From: SZAS-103 sp038216155
GTDB lineage: Bacteria; Pseudomonadota; Gammaproteobacteria; Xanthomonadales; Xanthomonadaceae
DNA: 64,000 nt
Assembly (NCBI GenBank): GCA_038216155.1
Contig: JBBQQH010000002.1
Span: forward strand, 1 to 64,000
Direction of reading: 5' to 3'
Shown here: positions 58,032 through 64,000 of the stretch, in pieces
Numbering within the stretch: the stretch's first letter is position 1
Layout: every line of letters begins with the position of its first letter
Translations under genes and position numbers: made by a program
The notes under the pieces: model-generated
Database searches by the model: none
What the model was told of the DNA's origin: nothing
Seen by the model: the letters and a program-made list of their open reading frames with translations, nothing else

Positions 58032-60827
58032 TCATTCGCCGCAGTCGATCAGCGCTTTTGCGGCCTCGCGATTGACCACGCTGACCGGCAGTTCGGCGTC
58101 GATCTCGGCCTTGATCTGTTGCAGGTTGCGGCGCCCACTTTCACGCTGATCGGCATTTGCGCACTGCCACTGAGCGGCCAGCGTGCGGGTCTCCCAGCGC
58201 AGGCGACGGTATTCGACATCATTGGGCGGGAATTGCGAGAGGATCGCGGCAATCAGTGCATCAGCTTCGGGCTGACGTTGCTGCGCGGCGCGCAGGCGCG
58301 CCAGCGACAGTTCGGCTTGCCCGGTGAGCGCATGGCTTGGGCCGTAATCCCTGCGCAGGATCGCCAACGCCTGAGTCAACAACGGCTCCGCGCCATCGGC
58401 ATCTTGGCGCGCAAGGCGGATCTCGCCAATCTGGCGCAGGCTGGCTCCGACCAACCCCTGGTTCGAGCCAAACATGCGTTCACGTAGCGCCAGCGCCCGC
58501 CGCGCCAACGGTTCGGCGTCGGCATCGCGACCGACGCTGTGCAGGATCATCGCGAGGTTGAACAAGCCGCCATGCAATCGCGGCGATTGCGCCCACAGCT
58601 TCAATGCCCGCCGCAACTGGAGTTCCGCGGTGGCCAGGTCGCCGCGCTCCCACGCGATGATGCCTAGGCTATTGCCCATCGAACCGAGGTCGGGATGGTG
58701 CGGCCCAAGTAAGCGTGTGAGTTGTTGGTCGGCCTGGGTGAATAGCGGTTCGGCAAGATCAAGCTTGCCCTGGTCGACGTAAATCGCGGCCAGCCCGCGT
58801 TCGGTATCGATCGTGGTCGGATGTCCCGGGCCGTACAGTTGCATCGCCAGCCGATACGACGTGCGGTACGCATTTTCCGCGTCAGCGCCGTGGCCAAGCT
58901 CGCGATTGAGCCCGCCCAGCCCCTGCCAGATGCGGATCGCCAGATCGCCCTGGTCACTGTGCGCGGCCCGCAGGCGTTTGAGCGCATCCAGCAATCCCTG
59001 CAATGCGACCGTGTTGTGCCCGGCATCTGCTTCAAGCATGGCCAGATCGATCAGACTTTCGGCTTCTGCGCTTGCGCCATTGTCCAGTCTCCTGCGCAGC
59101 GTCAGGGCTTTCTGGAACTGCCTGCGGGCGCCAGCGCGATCCTGCAACGCTCGGTCGCAACGACCCAGCACCGAGGCATAGTCGGCGGCCTGCCTGCGCG
59201 CAGTATCGCCGTGGCCTTCGGTTTCTTCTTCGTGCGCGGTCAGCAACTTGCGGCAGCTCGCGGCGTCGCCCAGCCGCAACAACGCATCGCCGCGCAATTG
59301 CAGCGAATCGACCTGGATCGGCAACGGCGCCGCAAACAATGCACCTTTCTGCTGGTCGAGCACCGCGATCGCGGTCGCGTAGTCGCCCATCCGCAAGCGC
59401 ATGCGTGCGATCAGCGCCAGCAGTTCGGCGCGCAGAATGGGTTGCCGCGCAAATTCGGTGTTGGTGCGGCGCACACCGGCATCGAGCAGGCGGCGGATGT
59501 CGACCGCGTTGGACGGACCGGCCTCCTTCTCGGCCTGCTCGAACAGACCGATCACGAAGCTGTGCATCGCCTGCGCGCGCTGTGCTTCGGCTCGCGCCTC
59601 GCGCGCCTGCCACGAGACGATGTACAACGCGCCGCCGAGCACCGCGATGATCGCCAGCCCGATCGAGATCTGCAGCGCGTTGCGTTGCAGGTATTTGCGG
59701 AATCGATAGTCGAGGCTGTGCGGGCGCGCGTTGATTGGACGCCCGCCGATATGCCGGCGCAGATCGCTGGCCAGCGCCTCGACGGAGAGATAGCGATCCT
59801 CGGGATCCTTTTGCAACGCCTTCAGCACGATGGTGTCAAGATCGCCGCTGAGCGCGCGTGCCAGCTTGCGATCCGAGCGCGTCAGGCGATCCTCGCTTTC
59901 GCGCGACACCAGCGATGGACGGATCGGCTCCTCGCCCAAAATCGCCTCTTCCCACGCCGCATCGGTGTCGCGCTTGAGCTCGAATGGCTTGCTGCCGGTC
60001 AGCAGTTCGTACAGCACCATTCCCAGCGAATAAACGTCGGTGGTGGCGGTGACAGGATCGCCTCTAATCTGCTCCGGCGCGGCATAATGCAAGGTGAAGA
60101 CGCGCGAGCCGGCGCGGGTGGTATCGCTGCCCTCGCGACCGGGCGCATCCAGCACCTTGGCGATGCCGAAATCCAGCAGTCGCACGGCCCCGCTTGGCGT
60201 CACCAGGATATTGGACGGCTTGAGGTCGCGATGGACCACCAAGCTTGCGTGCGCGTGGCTGACCGCGCTGCACACCTGCAGGAACAAGGCCAGTTTTTGC
60301 AGCACGCTGAGTTTGCGCTGGCTGGCATAGACCAGGATGTTCTGGCCTTCGACATACTCCAGCGCAAGATACGGCTGGCCGTCGTCGCCGAAGCCGGCAT
60401 CGAGAAAACGCGCGACGTGTTCGTGCGCGAGCTTGGCCAGGATCTGGCGTTCGCGATCAAAGCGTGTGCGCAGGCCGGTGTCGGCAAATCCCGGATGCAA
60501 CAACTTGAGCGCAGCGCGACGCTCGAACAGGCCGTCGGCGCGTTCGGCCAGCCAGACCTGACCCATGCCGCCTTCGCCGATCATCCGCAGCAGGCGATAC
60601 GGTCCGACCAGTGCACCGGGCTGCGAGACCTTGATCTGGGTGTGATAAACCGGAGTTTCGAGAAAATCTGGCCGCGATTGTTCCAGCGCCAGCAAGCGTC
60701 GAACGTCGTCGACCAGATCGGGTTGTTCGCGCTCCAGCCGCAGCATCCGCAGTTCGCGCGTTGCCGGATCCATGTCCAGCAACTCGTCCAGGATCGGTGC
60801 GACCCGCGCCCATTGCGCCGTGTCCAT
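58032..60827 (-). CDS. Serine/threonine protein kinase with TPR region
   Basis: A 931-residue Hanks-type kinase. Residues 78-340 hold the kinase domain: Gly loop GEGGMG (84-89), Lys108, catalytic HRDLKPSN (199-206) and DFG (219-221). A single transmembrane helix follows at about 395-415. The C-terminal part (about 440-880) consists of tetratricopeptide-like helical repeats. Such receptors are common in Lysobacterales next to ECF-type sigma factors. Here the sigma gene ends 8 bp upstream and GAGGTG precedes the ATG, so the pair is one operon; the kinase may signal to, or be made with, the sigma factor. The substrate is unknown. Confidence 0.93.
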   Translation of the reverse strand: MDTAQWARVAPILDELLDMDPATRELRMLRLEREQPDLVDDVRRLLALEQSRPDFLETPVYHTQIKVSQPGALVGPYRLLRMIGEGGMGQVWLAERADGLFERRAALKLLHPGFADTGLRTRFDRERQILAKLAHEHVARFLDAGFGDDGQPYLALEYVEGQNILVYASQRKLSVLQKLALFLQVCSAVSHAHASLVVHRDLKPSNILVTPSGAVRLLDFGIAKVLDAPGREGSDTTRAGSRVFTLHYAAPEQIRGDPVTATTDVYSLGMVLYELLTGSKPFELKRDTDAAWEEAILGEEPIRPSLVSRESEDRLTRSDRKLARALSGDLDTIVLKALQKDPEDRYLSVEALASDLRRHIGGRPINARPHSLDYRFRKYLQRNALQISIGLAIIAVLGGALYIVSWQAREARAEAQRAQAMHSFVIGLFEQAEKEAGPSNAVDIRRLLDAGVRRTNTEFARQPILRAELLALIARMRLRMGDYATAIAVLDQQKGALFAAPLPIQVDSLQLRGDALLRLGDAASCRKLLTAHEEETEGHGDTARRQAADYASVLGRCDRALQDRAGARRQFQKALTLRRRLDNGASAEAESLIDLAMLEADAGHNTVALQGLLDALKRLRAAHSDQGDLAIRIWQGLGGLNRELGHGADAENAYRTSYRLAMQLYGPGHPTTIDTERGLAAIYVDQGKLDLAEPLFTQADQQLTRLLGPHHPDLGSMGNSLGIIAWERGDLATAELQLRRALKLWAQSPRLHGGLFNLAMILHSVGRDADAEPLARRALALRERMFGSNQGLVGASLRQIGEIRLARQDADGAEPLLTQALAILRRDYGPSHALTGQAELSLARLRAAQQRQPEADALIAAILSQFPPNDVEYRRLRWETRTLAAQWQCANADQRESGRRNLQQIKAEIDAELPVSVVNREAAKALIDCGE

Positions 60828-60835
60828 GCAACACC

Positions 60836-61423
60836 TCAGCCGGGCTGCAATTCCGCCAGCAGGAACAGCCGGGCTTTTTGCCAGTCACGGCGCACGGTGC
60901 GTTCGGAACACTCCATCAGCTCGGCGATATCCACCTCGGTCAGGCCGGCGAAGTAGCGCAGTTCGACCACCTTGCACAGCCGCTGGTCGACTTCGCCCAA
61001 GCGCATCAGCGCCCGATCCAGGTGCAGCAGATCCTCGCCCAGGCTCATGCCGCCAGTGATGTGGTCAGGCAAGTCGGTGACCCGTTGCTGGTCGCCGCCG
61101 CGCTTCTGGCTCAGCCGCTGGCGCGCGTAGTCGACCACCACACTGCGCATTGCGGTGGCGGCATAGGCAAAAAAATGCGCGCGGTCGGCGAACTCGGCGT
61201 TCTGGTTGCGGATCAGCTTGAAATACGACTCGTGCACCAGTGCGGTGGTGTCGAGCGTGCCGCCCTTGTGGCCGTTGAGCTGGCGGCGCGCCATCGCGTG
61301 CAGTTCGCGGTAAAGCTTGGCCAGCACGCTATCGAGCGCCTCGCGATCGCCCGCGCGCGCTGCCATCAGCATGACGGTGATATCGGAGTCGGCCATCGGG
61401 GGGTCGGCCATCAGGAGGGGCAT
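60836..61423 (-). CDS. ECF-type RNA polymerase sigma factor (TIGR02999-like)
   Basis: A 195-residue sigma-70 family protein with region 2 (LYRELHAMARRQL, HESYFKLI, FAYAATAMRSVVVDYAR) and region 4 with HTH (LTEVDIAELMECSERTVRRDWQKARLFL). The sequence fits the TIGR02999 group, typically encoded beside TPR-containing Ser/Thr kinases rather than with an anti-sigma factor. Starts at ATG 61423, 61408 or 61396 are possible; none has a strong ribosome site. A 12-bp palindrome lies 26 bp upstream. It is the first gene of the sigma-kinase operon. Confidence 0.92.
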   Translation of the reverse strand: MPLLMADPPMADSDITVMLMAARAGDREALDSVLAKLYRELHAMARRQLNGHKGGTLDTTALVHESYFKLIRNQNAEFADRAHFFAYAATAMRSVVVDYARQRLSQKRGGDQQRVTDLPDHITGGMSLGEDLLHLDRALMRLGEVDQRLCKVVELRYFAGLTEVDIAELMECSERTVRRDWQKARLFLLAELQPG

Positions 61424-61448
61424 CGAGTGAATCGTCGACTGCGATAAT

Positions 61449-61460
61449 ACGGCATGCCGT
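61449..61460. promoter_or_regulatory. Perfect 12-bp palindrome upstream of the sigma factor gene
   Basis: ACGGCATGCCGT lies in the 75-bp gap between mutM and the sigma-kinase operon (both minus strand), 26 bp before the first possible sigma start. It may be an operator for the operon; a chance palindrome in GC-rich DNA is also possible. Confidence 0.35.
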
Positions 61461-61498
61461 GCCGCATTCGAGTTGCGGATGTCCGCAAGCCGCCGCGT

Positions 61499-62311
61499 TT
61501 AGCGTTGACAGCGCGGGCACCAGACGGAAGCGCGCTGGCCGATCTGAGTCTGCCGCAACAGTGTTGCGCACACCTTGCAGAGTTCGCCTTCGCGGCCATA
61601 CACCAGCAACTCCTGCTCGAAATACCCAGGCACGCCGTCGGGGCTGATGAAGTCGCGCAGGGTGGTGCCGCCGCGTTCGATCGCGTAGCTCAGGATTCGG
61701 CGCACGGCGTCGGCCAGCGCCTGATAGCGCCGCAAGCTGATCCGACCCGCGGCGATGCGCGGGGCGATGCCGGCGGCGAACAACGCTTCGGCCGCATAGA
61801 TATTGCCGACCCCTACCACGACAGCCTGGTCCATCAAAAACGACTTCACCGCGGCGCTGCGGCCGCGCGAACGCCGCCAGAGATATTCGCCATCAAACTC
61901 ATCGCCCAGCGGCTCCGGCCCCAGCCTGGCCAGCAGCGGATGCACGCGACCGTGCGCCTGCCAGAGCAGGCTGCCAAACCGGCGTGGGTCGGTGAAACGC
62001 AGCACCTTGCCCGAATCGAGCGCCAGATCGACGTGATCGTGCGCGCCGATCGCAGTCGCCGCCGGCAATACCCGCAGGCTGCCCGACATGCCCAGGTGCA
62101 GCAATGCGCTGCCGGTTTGTACCTCCAGCAGCAGATACTTGGCGCGGCGACTGACCGCCTCGACGCGTTGACCCGGCAATTCGTCGCGAATCTCGGTCGG
62201 AATCGGCCAGCGCAGATCCGGGCGACGCAACACGGCGCCGGTGATGCGGCGACCAATGAGATGCGGTGCCAGGCCGCGTCGTGTGGTTTCGACTTCAGGT
62301 AACTCGGGCAT
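61499..62311 (-). CDS. mutM: Formamidopyrimidine-DNA glycosylase
   Basis: A 270-residue bifunctional glycosylase/AP lyase that removes 8-oxoguanine. The catalytic N-terminus PELPEVET (Pro1 after Met removal, Glu2), the helix-two-turn-helix (MDQAVVVGVGNIYAAEALF) and the C-terminal zinc finger (CKVCATLLRQ and CPRCQR) are intact. The ATG is preceded by GAGG at 6 bp. It is divergent from the desaturase gene (110 bp) and upstream of the sigma-kinase operon. Confidence 0.97.
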   Translation of the reverse strand: MPELPEVETTRRGLAPHLIGRRITGAVLRRPDLRWPIPTEIRDELPGQRVEAVSRRAKYLLLEVQTGSALLHLGMSGSLRVLPAATAIGAHDHVDLALDSGKVLRFTDPRRFGSLLWQAHGRVHPLLARLGPEPLGDEFDGEYLWRRSRGRSAAVKSFLMDQAVVVGVGNIYAAEALFAAGIAPRIAAGRISLRRYQALADAVRRILSYAIERGGTTLRDFISPDGVPGYFEQELLVYGREGELCKVCATLLRQTQIGQRASVWCPRCQR

Positions 62312-62421
62312 GGGTGCCTCGTCTGGCCGAAAAGCTTAACCGCCGCGAACGCCACCCGGCACAGGCTGGAAATGCCGACCCAGCGGCCTCATCATGGGGG
62401 TTCAACCGGGAGCCCCTTCCA

Positions 62422-63624
62422 ATGCCGAGCGCCTTGTACGACTGGCTGACCCAAGGTCTGTCAGGTTTTGGCTGGATCCAGATCGGTGTGTATTTCCTGA
62501 TCGTCACCCAGCTCACCATTCTGTCGGTCACCCTGTACCTGCATCGCAGCCAAGCGCATCGCGCCGTGGACTTCCACCCGGTGCTCGCCCATTTCTTCCG
62601 CTTCTGGGTCTGGCTAACTACTTCGATGATCACCAAGGAGTGGGCGGCGATCCATCGCAAGCACCACGCCCACTGCGAAACCGAGGAAGATCCGCACAGC
62701 CCGCAAGTGTTCGGCATTCGCAAGGTGATGTGGCAGGGCGTTGAACTGTATCGCGAGGCGCGCGCCGATCGCGCGTCGATCGAGAAATACGGCAAGGGCT
62801 GCCCGGACGACTGGATCGAGCGCCATCTGTACACGCCCTACGCCACTCTCGGCCCCACACTCCTGTTGTTCATCAGCATCGCGTTGTTCGGGGTGATTGG
62901 TGTGGCGATCTGGGCGATCCAGAGTTTGTGGATTCCGTTCTGGGCGGCTGGCATCGTCAATGGCGTCGGCCATTGGTGGGGCTATCGCAACTACGAGACC
63001 ACCGACACCGCGACCAATCTCACGCCATGGGCGTTTTGGGTGGGCGGTGAGGAATTGCACAACAACCATCATGCGTTTCCAAGTTCGGCCAAGTTCGCCC
63101 TGCGCAAGTGGGAGTTCGATATCGGCTGGATGGTAATCCAGGGTTTGCAGGCGCTGGGACTGGCGAAGGTGCTGCGCGTCGCGCCATCGCTGGACGTGCG
63201 CCCGAACATTCCGCTGCCCGATGGCGAAACCCTGAAGGCGCTGCTTACGCATCGCTTCCAGGCCGGCACCGATTATTACCGCAAGGTGATGCTGCCGACG
63301 TTGCGAGAAGAGGCCGCGCGCAAGGCCGGTGACTGGGTCAAGCTTCCGCGCAAGCTGCGCAAGGGCTTGGCCGACAATGGCCGCTGGCTCGATTCCGATG
63401 CGCGCGAACGGCTCAATGCGTGGGTGCACGCGCGACCGAAGATCGCCACCGTGGTCGAGTACCGCGCCCGGCTCGCCGCGGTGCTGGAACAACGCAGCCT
63501 GGATGCCGCCACCACGCTGACCGGGTTGCGCCAGTGGTGCGCCGAAGCCGAAGCTTCAGGCGTGCGCGCGTTGGAAGAGTTCTCGGCGCGGATGAAGGGC
63601 TATGCGGTGGTGGCAGCGCACTGA
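62422..63624 (+). CDS. Acyl-CoA desaturase (delta-9 type)
   Basis: A 400-residue membrane desaturase with the histidine boxes HRSQAHR, HRKHHAH and HNNHHAFP, the arrangement of acyl-CoA or acyl-lipid delta-9 desaturases of the DesA/Ole1 class. Hydrophobic stretches occur around 15-40, 55-75, 140-165 and 170-190. The C-terminal ~110 residues are soluble and helical. It differs from the DesB-like enzyme at 43098 and is not accompanied by a reductase. The start ATG 62422 follows GGGAG. No regulator site was recognised. Confidence 0.92.
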   Translation: MPSALYDWLTQGLSGFGWIQIGVYFLIVTQLTILSVTLYLHRSQAHRAVDFHPVLAHFFRFWVWLTTSMITKEWAAIHRKHHAHCETEEDPHSPQVFGIRKVMWQGVELYREARADRASIEKYGKGCPDDWIERHLYTPYATLGPTLLLFISIALFGVIGVAIWAIQSLWIPFWAAGIVNGVGHWWGYRNYETTDTATNLTPWAFWVGGEELHNNHHAFPSSAKFALRKWEFDIGWMVIQGLQALGLAKVLRVAPSLDVRPNIPLPDGETLKALLTHRFQAGTDYYRKVMLPTLREEAARKAGDWVKLPRKLRKGLADNGRWLDSDARERLNAWVHARPKIATVVEYRARLAAVLEQRSLDAATTLTGLRQWCAEAEASGVRALEEFSARMKGYAVVAAH

Positions 63625-63669
63625 ATCGCCTCACGACCGTGATAGTCGGTTGCCGACGGAGCTCGCGCC

Positions 63670-64000
63670 ATGCCGCTGAAGATCTCGCTGGATGAAACCA
63701 TCGCCGCCTCGCCAAACAAGGTGTGGGCGGCGCTGGTGCACCTTCCAACATGGCCATTGTGGGTGCCGAACCTGATGCGCCTGGAAGTCGAAAACGACGC
63801 ACCGCTCGCCGTCGGTTCGCAATGGTGCGAAGTCCGCGGAACGGCAGCGCGCGACGCAACTGAGCACTATCAAGTCACCGCGCTCGAACCCGAACGACTG
63901 CTTGCCCTGCATGTCGATGGCCGCAAGGGCGCGACCGGCCGCGGTGATTATCATTTCCGCTATCGACTCGACCCAGTGCCCATCGGCACCCGGATGAATC
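63670..64000 (+). CDS. SRPBCC (polyketide cyclase/START-like) protein, 5' part
   Basis: The frame runs off the right edge after 110 codons. It begins MPLKISLDETIAASPNKVWAAL and continues with LVHLPTWPLWVPNLMRLEVE, the typical opening of SRPBCC ligand-binding proteins. GGAG lies about 10 bp before the ATG. Such proteins bind hydrophobic ligands; nothing more can be said from the fragment. It starts 45 bp after the desaturase gene on the same strand and may be co-transcribed with it. Confidence 0.8.
   Translation, partial: MPLKISLDETIAASPNKVWAALVHLPTWPLWVPNLMRLEVENDAPLAVGSQWCEVRGTAARDATEHYQVTALEPERLLALHVDGRKGATGRGDYHFRYRLDPVPIGTRMN

Overview
The window is a GC-rich (low to mid 60s % by eye), densely packed chromosomal segment from a gammaproteobacterium, most likely order Lysobacterales (Xanthomonadales). 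Pointers are a Xanthomonas-type OleA, a bioBFHC operon, glyQ-glyS-tamA-tamB, tatABC, a TIGR02999-type sigma factor paired with a TPR-tailed Ser/Thr kinase, and frequent intergenic palindromic repeats. The genus cannot be fixed from sequence alone. No rRNA, tRNA, CRISPR array, intact IS element or prophage was seen.

1-6.8 kb: N-terminal piece of a class II Fic protein behind an operator-like dyad, an oleA without oleBCD beside it, a small lipoprotein, a large double-domain M16 protease, and ubiA. A 537-bp gap follows with two copies of a ~110-bp repeat. 6.8-18 kb: comF, divergent from bioB-bioF-bioH-bioC (biotin synthesis without bioA/bioD here), a PH-domain membrane protein with a TonB-C-type periplasmic protein, a threonine dehydratase-like enzyme, pepN and an EamA exporter. 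18-24.8 kb: a low-complexity Tyr/Gly/His lipoprotein, an 860-bp gap holding a cluster of strong RNA-like hairpins and a decayed duplicate of the mnmG start region, mnmG, a GDSL-esterase autotransporter with a textbook terminator, and a small membrane protein.

24.8-42 kb: the minus-strand series glyQ-glyS-tamA-tamB (tRNA charging, then outer-membrane assembly), divergent from a GspE/PilB-type ATPase, a glutamine amidotransferase and a membrane protein. Next come tatABC, a SYLF-domain protein, hemH and an alpha/beta hydrolase. 42-49 kb is the rearranged part. A YgjP-like metallopeptidase is followed by a DesB-DesC-DesT desaturase cassette with a perfect 18-bp palindrome between the divergent genes. 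Then come truncated copies of rdgC and of the metallopeptidase fused to each other, two AT-richer orphan genes, another metallopeptidase remnant and intact rdgC. The order fits a tandem duplication of a ygjP-rdgC segment followed by a deletion at the junction.

49-64 kb: a YdcH-like protein, plsB, two lipoproteins (one an e(P4)-type acid phosphatase), a Rep helicase, a Sel1-type protein with tdk, a Ser/Thr kinase co-transcribed with an ECF-type sigma factor, mutM, a second acyl desaturase, and the start of an SRPBCC protein cut by the window edge.

Lipid metabolism recurs (oleA, desBC/desT, second desaturase, plsB, GDSL esterase), as does envelope biogenesis (TamAB, Tat, TonB-C protein, lipoproteins). 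The most unusual signals are dispersed repeats that have entered coding sequences in frame (comF zinc ribbon, glyS linker, the hydrolase after hemH), the structured gap upstream of mnmG, and the duplicated and collapsed ygjP/rdgC locus.
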